Shown: positions 36,901-44,565 of the stretch, piece by piece
Layout of the letters: each line of letters opens with the position of its first letter
Numbering within the stretch: position 1 is the stretch's first letter
From: Paludibacteraceae bacterium
Lineage (GTDB): Bacteria; Bacteroidota; Bacteroidia; Bacteroidales; Paludibacteraceae
Direction: 5' to 3'
NCBI GenBank assembly: GCA_017527495.1
Contig: JAFXPY010000014.1
Location: 18,303 to 82,302 of the forward strand
DNA length: 64,000 nt
The notes under the pieces: model-generated
Database searches by the model: none
What the model was told of the DNA's origin: nothing
Seen by the model: only the letters and a program-made list of their open reading frames with translations
Program-made: the position numbers and the translations under genes

Positions 36901-37287
36901 ACTTATGCCTTGTGAGAGGCTGAGCTCTGTTTCTGCAATATCGCCTAATTTTCCGTCATTGCCTACTTTGAGCACAAGCTTTTTTGCCAAAGCTGTTATT
37001 GTCCAAAAAAGGAAAAGAATGGTGAAAGCAGAGCATAATGCCGACATGGCATTGACCATCATTGCCACCTTGTCCGGACTGCCTGCAAAGAGACTGAAGA
37101 AATGGGCTGTGAGCATAAAGAATGGTGCTCCGGGCGGATGCCCTACATCAAGACGATATGCTGTTGAAATAAACTCACCGCAGTCCCAAAAACTTGCAGT
37201 GGGTTCGATAGTCATCAAATACGTGTAGGCTGCCACGGCAAATGCCAACCAGCCCAACACTGTATTCCATAGTTTAAATCGTTTCAT
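33994..37287 (-). CDS. DUF2723 membrane protein, predicted glycosyltransferase (O-mannosyltransferase-like)
   Basis: 1097 residues. A polytopic N-terminal half has family-typical starts (TVLGWLAFAVAAYTYLMTIEPTAS, then FWDCGEFISTAYRLDVGHPPGAPFF with the conserved acidic D-C-G-E motif). A second hydrophobic block at about 590-720 follows, and then a soluble C-terminal region ending in helical TPR-like repeats (LDYAEQVLPGYNVSYDYTS, LYYRLGQREKGNKIL). DUF2723 proteins share the GT-C architecture and are related to eukaryotic TMEM260; in Bacteroidota a role in protein glycosylation is plausible. The lumenal acidic motif supports an active enzyme. It is a single gene ended by a terminator. Donor and acceptor are unknown. 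Confidence 0.85.
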   Translation of the reverse strand: MKRFKLWNTVLGWLAFAVAAYTYLMTIEPTASFWDCGEFISTAYRLDVGHPPGAPFFMLTAHFFSLFAGSPDKVAMMVNAMSALCSAFTILFLFWTITALAKKLVLKVGNDGKLGDIAETELSLSQGISILAAGLVGALAYTFSDTFWFSAVEGEVYAYSSLFTAVVFWCIMKWDEVADDAGSDRWLILIAYLMGLSIGVHLLNLLTIPAIVAVYYFKRYQPTVKGFIAAMLVSVVILAVVLYGMIPGFVLVAGWFELLFVNGLGMPFNTGLFVYIALTIAAIAWAVYETYTEKNAIRQIISTVLVVAIVGIPFFGESVFGGILITACLTAGLFYLNNKGQLDSRILNTGVLMIAVMLIGYSTYATIVIRSSAKPSMDQNGPDNVFALKSYLNREQYGDRPLLYGATFNSPVSLRIEGNMCIPEEKIGGNLYAPAPKTSDNQKDEYIVTGKRTKYIMDPKFNMLFPRMYSTQDSHKKAYEVWGKLDSKKKFGETISYDYCGQRRTAVKPTFAENMKFFFSYQCNYMYWRYFMWNFSGRQNDIQGYGEIDKGNWITGIPFIDNALVGDQTNLPDSLKNNKGHNVYYMLPLLLGLIGIAFQLGRKERGLQNFSITFLLFFLTGLAIVVYLNQTPYQPRERDYAYAGSFYAFCIWIGLGVMALIEWINEYLKNEKVKSAVATCLCILCLGVPALMAQQNWDDHDRSGRYVCRDFGGNYLTSCKKNAILFSNGDNDTFPLWYNQEVEGFRTDVRVCNLSYVQTDWYISQMKRPYFESEACPISWQPMDYLSGTNEVVAVDTKNNQPATVKDAFAFMLSNDPRTKRNDDNYIPTQNIFVPVSADVVLNSPAFKDAQGNCRYDTAQLAQRVNIKTGSRLTKSDMMQIEMLSTNNWQRPMYYCVTVGNSYYHGLEPYFELTGMAYQITPVRSADGQPRVNIEETYDNMMHKFRYGNVAMQGIYLEENTLRMCRTHRMMFSQLAEALYNQHDTVRALEVLDYAEQVLPGYNVSYDYTSANMAVLYYRLGQREKGNKILDGVAENCRQFLRWAIDLTPEQRRSCQSTINHDLAVLNFVINSANRNNDKELTDKYEAEFVRYQSLMK

Positions 37288-37339
37288 TTATGTTTTGTTT
37301 TGTGAATGTTTGTTACTTCGTGTTGGTAAGTGAATGTTG

Positions 37340-37381
37340 GTTACTTCACTTTTCAATTTTCACTTTCCCTTCTATCTACTC
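37340..37381 (-). repeat. Heptamer tandem repeat overlapping the nitroreductase stop
   Basis: Plus-strand units GTTACTT, CACTTTT, CAATTTT, CACTTTC, CCTTCTA and TCTACTC run from 37340 to 37381. The minus-strand stop codon (37376-37378) is within the last unit. Confidence 0.65.
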
Positions 37382-38002
37382 AAATTTATTGTAAAATATC
37401 TTTTCGGTGTTCCATTTGTCTTTTGGTTCGGGGTCCTCAGCGGGGTAACCTATTGTGATAATACACAATGGGTGAAGGTTTTCCGGGATGTTGAGTATCT
37501 GACGCGCGATGTCGCTACGATGGTCGTCTTCGCTTGTAACCGTGAGGGCTGACCATACCGCTCCTAAGCCTAAGCTATGGGCTGCAAGGAGGATATTCTC
37601 AGTTGCAGCAGAGCAGTCTTGAATCCAGAAATCGCGTGCAGCACCTTCAAGTGTGTTGTTGAAATCGCCGCATGGTATGATGCCGAGGGTGGCGTTGTTG
37701 GCAAGACGACTTGCCGGCAGGCTGTCGCCAAGTTGTTTGATTAGTGTGGCGTCGTCAACAACGATAAAAGCCCAAGGCTGTTTATTGACAGCTGATGGAG
37801 CAGCAAAACCGGCACGGAGCAGTTGCTCAACCATTTCTGCAGGAACAGTGTCGCCTGTGAAATGACGCACACTCTTGCGTGTTAGGATATTATCCATTAC
37901 AGCGGCTTGATTATTCGATTCTTTGTTTTCCATATTGTCTTGTTTGTTGCAGCAACCTATCAGAGTAAGTAATGCCGCTGTGAATACTAATACTTTTTTC
38001 AT
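37376..38002 (-). CDS. Nitroreductase-family protein with lipoprotein signal
   Basis: 208 residues. The first 20 form a lipoprotein signal peptide with lipobox L-I-G-C, followed by a polar linker and then a nitroreductase fold: I-L-T-R-K-S-V-R-H-F near 40-49, A-G-F-A-A-P-S-A-V-N-K-Q-P-W near 68-82, and a C-terminal G-L-G-A-V-W-S-A and I-T-I-G-Y-P. FMN-dependent nitroreductases reduce nitro groups, quinones or related substrates, and are normally cytosolic. A lipid anchor would place this one on the periplasmic side or in the outer membrane, where access to FMN and NAD(P)H is not obvious. It has its own strong promoter. Confidence 0.85.
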   Translation of the reverse strand: MKKVLVFTAALLTLIGCCNKQDNMENKESNNQAAVMDNILTRKSVRHFTGDTVPAEMVEQLLRAGFAAPSAVNKQPWAFIVVDDATLIKQLGDSLPASRLANNATLGIIPCGDFNNTLEGAARDFWIQDCSAATENILLAAHSLGLGAVWSALTVTSEDDHRSDIARQILNIPENLHPLCIITIGYPAEDPEPKDKWNTEKIFYNKFE

Positions 38003-38031
38003 AATCTTTTTGTACTATGTTAATAAGTTTG

Positions 38032-38063
38032 CAAAATTACTATTTTTTCTTAAAATAAGCAAA
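38032..38063 (-). promoter_or_regulatory. Promoter for the nitroreductase gene
   Basis: On the minus strand TTTG (38063-38060), a 20-base gap and TAATTTTG (38039-38032), about 30 bases before the ATG at 38002. Confidence 0.75.
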
Positions 38064-38070
38064 TAATTAG

Positions 38071-38937
38071 TTAGAAAAAGCACGCCAATACAGCCACGAT
38101 TATTGTTGTGAACATAAGTACGGGCATTTGTCGGTCGAGTTTGTTGTCGGGAAGACGCCATACATCAATCAAGTGCCATGTCCAAAACGGAATTATGCAA
38201 AGAGTTAGGTAGCGTCCCAAAATGGTGAATATCGTCAAACATCCAACAATGAGAAATGTGTGATATATCTTTCCGCCTGTTTTGCCAAGTCGTCCGGCGA
38301 AGGTGTGCTTGCCATGTTGCCGGTCGTTGTCCATGTCGCGTATGTTGTTGAGGTTGAGCACGCCTACAATAGGCAGAGCCAAAGCCACTGCCGACCATGC
38401 CACTTGCCATGTCATGGTTTGAGTTTGGAGGTAGTAACTGCCCATTGTGCTGAGCAATCCGAAAAAGAGGAATACACCGAGGTCGCCTAAGCCTTTGTAG
38501 CCGTAGTTGTGTTTGCCGAGTGTGTAGGTCATTGCACCAACAATAGCAAAGGCTCCCAGAGCAAGAAATATGATACTTTGAAGTTGCAGAAGCGTGCCGA
38601 AAGCAGTCCATACAAGGGCAGTACCAAAAATAATACAAAGTCCTACGAATATTCCTATGAGGTGTCGCATCTCGTTTTCTGTGATGGCTCCGGTCTGTAG
38701 TCCGTAAGCAACGCGAGCTTGTTGATTATCGTCAGTGCCATGTTGGGCATCGCCAAGCTCATTAGATAAGTTGCTCAAGATTTGAAGACTGAGAGTGGTA
38801 AGGATAGCAAGAGAAAAGACAATCCAAAAATGTGGTTTGTCGGCGCACAAAGAATATGCCGTCCCGCTACCTAAAATAATGCCCGACATCGACAATGGCA
38901 ATGTCCGAAGGCGAAAAGATTGTATGTATTTGTTCAT
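38071..38937 (-). CDS. menA: 1,4-dihydroxy-2-naphthoate polyprenyltransferase
   Basis: 288 residues with about eight or nine membrane segments and the UbiA-superfamily metal motifs: N-E-L-G-D-A-Q-H-G-T-D-D near residues 61-72 and the second Asp-rich motif N-I-R-D-M-D-N-D near 198-205. It attaches the polyprenyl chain to 1,4-dihydroxy-2-naphthoate in menaquinone synthesis. The next step's methyltransferase (menG/ubiE) is encoded 2.2 kb away on the same strand, separated by tex, so both late menaquinone genes are in this cluster. An unrelated UbiA prenyltransferase is less likely given that context. Confidence 0.9.
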   Translation of the reverse strand: MNKYIQSFRLRTLPLSMSGIILGSGTAYSLCADKPHFWIVFSLAILTTLSLQILSNLSNELGDAQHGTDDNQQARVAYGLQTGAITENEMRHLIGIFVGLCIIFGTALVWTAFGTLLQLQSIIFLALGAFAIVGAMTYTLGKHNYGYKGLGDLGVFLFFGLLSTMGSYYLQTQTMTWQVAWSAVALALPIVGVLNLNNIRDMDNDRQHGKHTFAGRLGKTGGKIYHTFLIVGCLTIFTILGRYLTLCIIPFWTWHLIDVWRLPDNKLDRQMPVLMFTTIIVAVLACFF

Positions 38938-38949
38938 AACAAAGTATAT

Positions 38950-38997
38950 GTTGTTGAGCTTTGCTGTTGTTGAGCTTCGCTGTTTGTCAGCTTCGCT
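38950..38997 (-). repeat. Three 16-bp tandem repeats with a CTTCGCTG core
   Basis: Units at 38950-38965, 38966-38981 and 38982-38997 (for example GTTGTTGAGCTTCGCT) lie in the 117-base gap between tex and menA. The same GCTT(C/T)GCTGT core appears at 43761-43806 and near 56762-56776. Confidence 0.75.
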
Positions 38998-39038
38998 GTT
39001 TGTGTGTTAGATCTCTAACATCTAATAGGCGAAGCCGG

Positions 39039-39059
39039 TCTTCTATCTTACTTCTTATA
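39039..39059 (-). repeat. Short heptamer repeat containing the tex stop codon
   Basis: Plus-strand units TCTTCTA, TCTTACT and TCTTATA; the minus-strand TAA of tex (39055-39057) is part of the last unit. Only three units, so this is the weakest member of the set. Confidence 0.45.
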
Positions 39060-41157
39060 TCAACGCTAACTGTATTCTGCTGCGTGGTATATCAATATTC
39101 AGCACTTGTACGCGTATGTGTTGGTGGAGTTTGAGTACTTCTTGAGGGTTGTTGATTCGTTTGCCGAAGTGTTTGCCCAATTCAGAGACATGTATTAGTC
39201 CGTCTTTATGTACTCCGATATCAACAAATGCTCCGAAGACACTTATGTTAGTTACAATTCCGGGTAGTTCCATTCCGATTTGTAAGTCGTTGATGGTGTG
39301 TATGTTTTCGTCGAAATGGAATTCATCAATTTGTGTTCGTGGGTCGCGTCCCGGTCGTGCCAGCTCGTCCATTATATCGTTCAGGGTGGGCATGCCTACT
39401 TTTTCTGTTACGTATTTATTTAAGTCAATATGTGCTCTAATCTGTCCATTGCTGATTAGGTCGGCGACGGTGCAATTCTGGTCTTTTGCCATTTGTTCAA
39501 CCACAGCATAACTCTCCGGATGTACAGCACTATTGTCTAAGGGGTTGTCGCCTTTCAGACGCAAAAAACCTGCTGCTTGTTCGAAAGTCTTTGCTCCCAT
39601 TTTAGGTACTTGCAATAGGGCTTGGCGGCTCGGAAAGGCTCCATGTTCGGAGCGATAATCTACTATGTTTTGAGCCAAAACGGGTCCTAAGCCGGAGATA
39701 TAAGTCAGCAGGTGTTTGCTTGCCGTATTGACATCCACTCCCACAAAATTGACTACGCTTTCCACTGTTTGTTGCAAGCTGTTGCGCAATCGAGTTTGGT
39801 CAACATCATGCTGATATTGTCCAACGCCGATTGATTTAGGGTCTATCTTGACGAGTTCGGCAAGCGGGTCGATGAGTCGGCGGCCTATGCTGACAGCTCC
39901 GCGAACCGTAACGTCTTCATCCGGAAATTCTTCACGTGCTATTTTACTCGCACTATACACTGATGCACCCGCTTCACTGACAACGTATATCTTAGGTCTA
40001 TTTTTTTCCGGTAGGCAGTCAACAATAGCTCTTACCATTTGTTCTGTTTCTCGACTTGCAGTGCCGTTGCCAATGGCTATTGCTTCAATGTTGTATTTTC
40101 CGATGAGGTTGTTAAGTTCGTCGGCTGATTCTATGTTGTGGTGGTATATTACAGTGTGCGCTACGAGGTCGCCTTGTTCGTTGATAACCACAGTCTTGCA
40201 TCCGGTGCGAAATCCCGGGTCGATGGCTAAAACGCGTTTTGCCCCCAATGGGCTGCTGAGCAGGAGTTGGCGCAGGTTGTCGGCAAAGACTTGTATGGCT
40301 TCGGTGTCGGCTTTTTCTTTGCTTGAGGCTGCAAACTCTGTCTCTATGCTTGGCTTTAGAAGTCGTTTGTAGGAGTCGTCGATAGCAAGTGCCACTTGTT
40401 CGGACGCATTGCTATGTCCTTTGAGCCATATATGATTGAGTTTTTCGATGGCTTTTTCTTCGTTGCAAGAAATGTCAACACGAATAAAGCCTTCTGATTC
40501 GGCTCGTCGGATGGCGAGAAGTTGGTGGCTGCGTATGTGTTTGAGCGGAACACGCATTGCAAAATAGTCTTTGTAGTGCAGTGCTTGTTGTCGTTCTTCT
40601 TGTGTTTTTTGCTTAATTTCTTTTGTGGTGAGCATTGCTGTGTAGGTAAATTCTCGTCTGATGGCATTACGGCTTCGTTCGTCTTCTGCCACTCGTTGTG
40701 CAATGATGTCGCGTGCTCCCTGCAGGTCGTCCTCGTTGTCGGGCAGTTGCATAGGGTATTGTTTTAGTATTTTTTCGGCCAAAGGCAGTAGCCCGCGTTC
40801 GATGGCCATGTCGGCGCGTGTTTTGCGGTGTGGCTTGTAGGGTAGGTAGATATCTTCAAGTTCAATAGCGTCCCAGCAGTTGTCTATCTTGTCGAAAAGG
40901 GCATCGTCGTCAATACCTAATTCGTCTAAGCGGGCAAAGATTGTTTCTTTGCGTTTGTTGAGTTCTTGCAGTCGCAGGTAGAGTGATTGAATGTCCAATA
41001 TCTGCACTTCATTCAAGCTTCCTGTCATCTCTTTGCGATAGCGTGAGATGAAAGGTACTGTGGCTTTTTCGTCGAGCAAACGCAGTGTGGCTTCCACTTG
41101 TTGCAATGAAAGATTCAGTCTTGGACCTATGATAGAGGCGTAATCGGTTTGTTTCAT
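39055..41157 (-). CDS. tex: Tex-family RNA-binding transcription accessory protein
   Basis: 700 residues, slightly short for the family. The order is an N-terminal helical region (SRYRKEMTGSLNE), a YqgF/RNase H-like domain near 315-440 (VLAIDPGFRTGCKTVVIN), a helix-hairpin-helix region near 480-560 (KHLLTYISGLGPVLAQNIV) and a C-terminal S1 RNA-binding domain near 625-700 (GMELPGIVTNISVFGAFVDIGVHKDGLIHVS). Tex is a conserved nucleic-acid-binding protein tied to transcription and RNA processing. Its protein ends almost immediately after the S1 domain, and its stop codon falls in a short heptamer repeat. It sits between menG and menA, with 21 bases to menG. Confidence 0.95.
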   Translation of the reverse strand: MKQTDYASIIGPRLNLSLQQVEATLRLLDEKATVPFISRYRKEMTGSLNEVQILDIQSLYLRLQELNKRKETIFARLDELGIDDDALFDKIDNCWDAIELEDIYLPYKPHRKTRADMAIERGLLPLAEKILKQYPMQLPDNEDDLQGARDIIAQRVAEDERSRNAIRREFTYTAMLTTKEIKQKTQEERQQALHYKDYFAMRVPLKHIRSHQLLAIRRAESEGFIRVDISCNEEKAIEKLNHIWLKGHSNASEQVALAIDDSYKRLLKPSIETEFAASSKEKADTEAIQVFADNLRQLLLSSPLGAKRVLAIDPGFRTGCKTVVINEQGDLVAHTVIYHHNIESADELNNLIGKYNIEAIAIGNGTASRETEQMVRAIVDCLPEKNRPKIYVVSEAGASVYSASKIAREEFPDEDVTVRGAVSIGRRLIDPLAELVKIDPKSIGVGQYQHDVDQTRLRNSLQQTVESVVNFVGVDVNTASKHLLTYISGLGPVLAQNIVDYRSEHGAFPSRQALLQVPKMGAKTFEQAAGFLRLKGDNPLDNSAVHPESYAVVEQMAKDQNCTVADLISNGQIRAHIDLNKYVTEKVGMPTLNDIMDELARPGRDPRTQIDEFHFDENIHTINDLQIGMELPGIVTNISVFGAFVDIGVHKDGLIHVSELGKHFGKRINNPQEVLKLHQHIRVQVLNIDIPRSRIQLALI

Positions 41158-41178
41158 TTCTGTTTGTAGCTTAGATTG

Positions 41179-41865
41179 TTATTTTTCAGCATAGTATGCA
41201 ATAGCAATGCCCAAGGTCATTACTTTGAAATGTTTAGGTGTGAAACCGGCATCGGATAGTTCTTGCATAAAGAGTTGCCGTTGTGGAAATTGTTTGACGC
41301 TATTGTAGAAATACTCGTATGGTGCTTTATCGCCAGACATAAGTTTGCCTATATGAGGCAAAATATGTTTGAAATAGAAATTGTAGAGTTGTTTTATGAT
41401 AGGCATTTGCGGCATGGCAAATTCAAGTATCATGAGTTGTCCGCCTGTTTTCAAAACTCTGTACATCTCTTTGAGGCCTTCTTTGCGTTTGGTGAAGTTC
41501 CTGACTCCAAAGGCGCATGTAATGCAGTCGAAACTATTGTCGGCAAACGACATTGCAGAGCAGTCTTCTATTGTCATCTCGATTTGTTGTGAGAAATGTT
41601 TGCTTTCAATTTTTTTTCTGCCTACGGCTATCATGCCTTCGGATATATCAGTGCCGGTTACATGTGCTGCTCCTTGTTTGATAAGCTCTATTGACAAATC
41701 GCCTGTTCCGCATGCCACATCGAGTACTTTGGCGTTTTTTAGACCAACAATGTGGCGCAAACTTTTTTTGCGCCACATACGGTCTATACCCAATGAGAGG
41801 GTATGGTTGAATTTATCGTAAGAGTTTGATATAGAATCAAAAAGAGATGCTTTTTTGTCGGTCAT
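41179..41865 (-). CDS. ubiE: Demethylmenaquinone methyltransferase (MenG/UbiE)
   Basis: 228 residues with the UbiE/MenG signature: Y-D-K-F-N-H-T-L-S-L-G-I-D-R-M-W-R near residues 15-31, the SAM loop V-L-D-V-A-C-G-T-G-D-L near 46-56, and a C-terminal A-I-A-Y-Y-A. It performs the final C-methylation in menaquinone synthesis. Bacteroidota normally use menaquinone, so MenG is the likely activity. The start is 3 bases from the end of the upstream amylase-family gene and the end is 21 bases from tex, so a common transcript is likely. Confidence 0.93.
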   Translation of the reverse strand: MTDKKASLFDSISNSYDKFNHTLSLGIDRMWRKKSLRHIVGLKNAKVLDVACGTGDLSIELIKQGAAHVTGTDISEGMIAVGRKKIESKHFSQQIEMTIEDCSAMSFADNSFDCITCAFGVRNFTKRKEGLKEMYRVLKTGGQLMILEFAMPQMPIIKQLYNFYFKHILPHIGKLMSGDKAPYEYFYNSVKQFPQRQLFMQELSDAGFTPKHFKVMTLGIAIAYYAEK

Positions 41866-41868
41866 TGT

Positions 41869-43737
41869 TTATTTGCTGAATTTAACTACGAGAGCTGAAA
41901 GCGGTTGTGCGACAAGAGGTCTTTGAGTGTCGATAGGGTCGCCGGTAAGGATGTCAACACCGCTTTTGTTGTATTTGCTCAGTATCTCGGTGTAGTGGTC
42001 CCATGGAATGTTACGCTCCTGTTCGGCTCCGTTGAGGAATACGAATATTGTTTCGTTGTCGTTATAGCGGAAAAAGGCATAGGTGTTGTCGCGTCCGAGG
42101 AAATGAAGTGTTTTGCCGTTGTGGATGACCGGTTCTGTCTTACGCCAGTTGTAGAGTAGTCGGGTGTATTCGAGCAAGTCTTGTTGTTCGGGTGTCAGAG
42201 TTGAGAAGTCTGCCGGTATCATTTGGCGCAATCCGCTATGTCCTTTACTCAGGTCGGCTGAGCGTTGCCCGTATTCGTCGCCTGAGAATATTTGTGGTAT
42301 GCCTCGCATAGTTGCCACAAGGGTTGTGGCAAGTTTTACGCGACGCAAGTCATTGTCTTTCACGCAGTCGGCTATATGGTCCATGTCGTGATTGCCCATA
42401 AAGACAAGCATGTTGTTCGGGTCGGCATATTGATAGTCCATAGCCATGGCGTCATATATCTTTGTCATTCCGCCTCCCCAATAGTTGCCGTCGTTTTCAA
42501 GTCCTTGACGCATAGCTTCTTCTACCGGAAAATCCATTACGCAAGGCAGGTTGGAGTTGAATCCGTCAGCATTGTTGGCATTGGCTTGCCAATAGGCTAT
42601 TGCGCTTGCAGGGCGTGTCCAACACTCACCTACAATATTTAGATTTGGATACTCGTTGAGCACCGCTTTGCACCATTCAGACATAGGTTGTTTCTCGTTG
42701 TAGGGGTAGGTGTCGACGCGCAAGCCATCGAGGTCGGCCCATTCAACCCACCATATAGCCCATTGCTTGAAGTATTGGAGCAGGTCAGGGTTGTCAAGGT
42801 TCATGTCGGGCATGTGGGTGTCAAACCAGCCTTCAACATGGTGTTTTAAGTCGTATTGCGAAGCGTTGATATCATAGTTGGCTGTGAATACGTTGTTTGA
42901 CCCTGTGAATTCCGGGAATTGGTGTATCCAATCTTGGTATGGCAGGTCTTTTTCCCACCAGTGAGCCAAGCCGCTATGATTTGTTACGATATCCATGATT
43001 ATCTTCAGCCCTTTTTCGTGTGCAATGCTGACCATTTGTTTGTACATATCATTGTCGCCGAAGCGCGGATCGATGCGATAGTAGTCGCCGCAAGCATAGC
43101 CATGATAGCTCCAATCGGGCTCGTTGTCAAGCAAGAGCGGAGTAGGCCAGATAGTTGTAACACCAAGGCTCTTGATATAGTCGAAATGGTCAATAATACC
43201 TTGAATGTCGCCGCCAAAACGCCCGTCTATATCTCCTTTGACGAAAGGTTCGTCGGTGTCAGGTGTTTCATTGTTGGTAGAGTCACCATCAAAGAAACGG
43301 TCAGGCATAAGGAGATACATAACATCGGCACTTGTGAAACTCTTGCGTTCTGCCGAACCTTGCCTACGTGGAAGGATGGTGTAAGGTATTTCTATCCTGC
43401 GCTCACCTTTGGTAAGTACGATAGTGAAATTGCCTTCAGCTTGAACGTCTAAGTCAACAAACAAATAGTTTGGACTCTCTGCGTTGTGTTGCGACTTTAC
43501 ATTAAGACCTTTTTCGAGCACGCTCACTTGTGCGTCAGCGAGGTCTTCGCCGTTGATCATAAGCGTTAGAGGCAGTTTCATGTCTGTCCACCAGCAAAGT
43601 GGCTCAACATGGTTGATACCTTGTGGAAGAGCGTCAGGGTTGAAGTTGGCCTGTTGTGGAGCAGGACGATTGTCTGTCTGGCATGATACAAACATCAATG
43701 TCAGCAACATTACTGAAAATAGAAATTTGTTTTTCAT
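41869..43737 (-). CDS. Alpha-amylase family lipoprotein (neopullulanase/cyclomaltodextrinase type)
   Basis: 622 residues: a lipoprotein signal (cysteine at about residue 19 in F-V-S-C), an N-terminal beta domain of the cyclomaltodextrinase type (about 40-130), a GH13 barrel (about 140-530) and a short C-terminal beta domain. The catalytic set is visible: nucleophile D in G-L-R-V-D-T-Y-P-Y, acid/base E in I-V-G-E-C-W and D in M-G-N-H-D-M-D. It should hydrolyse alpha-1,4 (and perhaps alpha-1,6) glucans such as maltodextrins or pullulan. The lipid anchor suggests an outer-membrane or periplasmic location. No SusC/SusD pair is nearby, so this is not a complete starch locus. menG follows after 3 bases, which is an unexpected partner. 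Confidence 0.9.
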   Translation of the reverse strand: MKNKFLFSVMLLTLMFVSCQTDNRPAPQQANFNPDALPQGINHVEPLCWWTDMKLPLTLMINGEDLADAQVSVLEKGLNVKSQHNAESPNYLFVDLDVQAEGNFTIVLTKGERRIEIPYTILPRRQGSAERKSFTSADVMYLLMPDRFFDGDSTNNETPDTDEPFVKGDIDGRFGGDIQGIIDHFDYIKSLGVTTIWPTPLLLDNEPDWSYHGYACGDYYRIDPRFGDNDMYKQMVSIAHEKGLKIIMDIVTNHSGLAHWWEKDLPYQDWIHQFPEFTGSNNVFTANYDINASQYDLKHHVEGWFDTHMPDMNLDNPDLLQYFKQWAIWWVEWADLDGLRVDTYPYNEKQPMSEWCKAVLNEYPNLNIVGECWTRPASAIAYWQANANNADGFNSNLPCVMDFPVEEAMRQGLENDGNYWGGGMTKIYDAMAMDYQYADPNNMLVFMGNHDMDHIADCVKDNDLRRVKLATTLVATMRGIPQIFSGDEYGQRSADLSKGHSGLRQMIPADFSTLTPEQQDLLEYTRLLYNWRKTEPVIHNGKTLHFLGRDNTYAFFRYNDNETIFVFLNGAEQERNIPWDHYTEILSKYNKSGVDILTGDPIDTQRPLVAQPLSALVVKFSK

Positions 43738-43760
43738 CGGTTTATATGGTTTTAAAATGA

Positions 43761-43806
43761 ATTTTAGACCGCTTTGCTGTTAGATTTTAGACCGCTTTGC
43801 TGTTAG
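43761..43806 (-). repeat. Perfect 23-bp tandem duplication
   Basis: Two identical 23-base units (43761-43783 and 43784-43806) contain GACCGCTTTGCTGTTAG. They lie upstream of the amylase-family gene and next to the heptamer tract. The core resembles the 16-bp repeat at 38950 and a single copy near 56762. Confidence 0.85.
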
Positions 43807-43816
43807 GTGTTAGAGA

Positions 43817-43893
43817 TCTCTCACTTCTCACTTCTAATCTCTCACTTCTAATCTCTCATTTCTAATCTCTTTCACCTTTCACTTTTCCTTTCA
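43817..43893 (-). repeat. Long heptamer tandem repeat running into the Lrp-type gene's stop
   Basis: About eleven 7-base units (plus strand TCTCTCA, CTTCTCA, CTTCTAA, TCTCTCA, CTTCTAA, TCTCTCA, TTTCTAA, TCTCTTT, then CACCTTT and CACTTTT types) end at the minus-strand stop codon 43891-43893. On the coding strand most units carry TGA or TAG. Confidence 0.88.
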
Positions 43894-44346
43894 TTCAATC
43901 GGCAGTGTGCGGCGGATTTTTTGGTCGAGAGAAGTGAGGGTTTCTGTGTTGGCAACTCCATTTATTTCTTGTATCTTTCCATTCAGAAGTTCCATAAGAT
44001 GTGTGTCGTTTTTAGCATACATCTTGATCAACATAGTGTATTCACCAAGTGTATATTGACTCTCAACAACCTCGGGTATTTTCTCGAGTTCAGACAGCAC
44101 TTCTTTGTACATAGAGCCTTTTTCAAGTGTGATACCGATATAAACGCAAATCTCGTAGCCGAGCATTTTGGGATTGACCTGATAGCCGGAACCGATAATC
44201 ACGCCAGTGTCGAACATGCGTTGTACTCGTTGATGAACTGCAGCGCGGGATACTCCACACTCATCGGCCACGTCTTTGAACGGAATACGTGCATTCTGTG
44301 TTATAATTCGCAAGATTTTGCGATCGAGTTCGTCAATTTTTTCCAT
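43891..44346 (-). CDS. Lrp/AsnC-family transcriptional regulator
   Basis: 151 residues. The N-terminal AsnC-type helix-turn-helix (DELDRKILRIITQNARIPF, then VSRAAVHQRVQRM, about 5-55) is followed by a C-terminal RAM ligand-binding domain (ICVYIGITLEKGSMYKEVL, then a final G-V-A-N-T-E-T region). Such regulators respond to amino acids and control amino-acid metabolism or transport; the effector is not evident. It has its own promoter and is divergent from rnpB. No amino-acid genes are adjacent, so it probably acts on distant targets. Confidence 0.92.
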   Translation of the reverse strand: MEKIDELDRKILRIITQNARIPFKDVADECGVSRAAVHQRVQRMFDTGVIIGSGYQVNPKMLGYEICVYIGITLEKGSMYKEVLSELEKIPEVVESQYTLGEYTMLIKMYAKNDTHLMELLNGKIQEINGVANTETLTSLDQKIRRTLPIE

Positions 44347-44384
44347 CTTGGTTTGAATAAAAGAAAAGTGTTATTTTTAAATCG

Positions 44385-44416
44385 CAAAATTACTACTTTT
44401 TTATGTAATATTGCAA
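44385..44416 (-). promoter_or_regulatory. Promoter for the Lrp-type regulator
   Basis: On the minus strand TAATTTTG (44392-44385) lies 38 bases before the ATG, with a partial -33 (TTG at 44416-44414) 21 bases further upstream. Confidence 0.6.
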
Positions 44417-44494
44417 CATTTTTTCATTTTTTTTGAATAAAAAGTAGCAAAGTGTCAAAAAATAGTTTTAGTCAAGCTTTTTTTTAACAAAAAC

Positions 44495-44526
44495 TTTGCT
44501 AAAAAGAATAAAAAATATTAATTTTG
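44495..44526 (+). promoter_or_regulatory. Promoter for rnpB
   Basis: TTTG at 44495-44498, a 20-base gap and TAATTTTG at 44519-44526. The mature RNase P RNA starts about 40 bases later, so a short leader must be trimmed or the 5' end lies slightly upstream of the P1 helix. Confidence 0.75.
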
Positions 44527-44565
44527 CAAGAATTTAGGTAGGTATGCTTATTTGAGACATAAAAA

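Noticed and set aside
41869..43737. Starch utilisation (Sus) locus
   Set aside because: The amylase-family lipoprotein has no SusC/SusD pair or SusR-type regulator nearby; its neighbours are menG and an Lrp-type gene.
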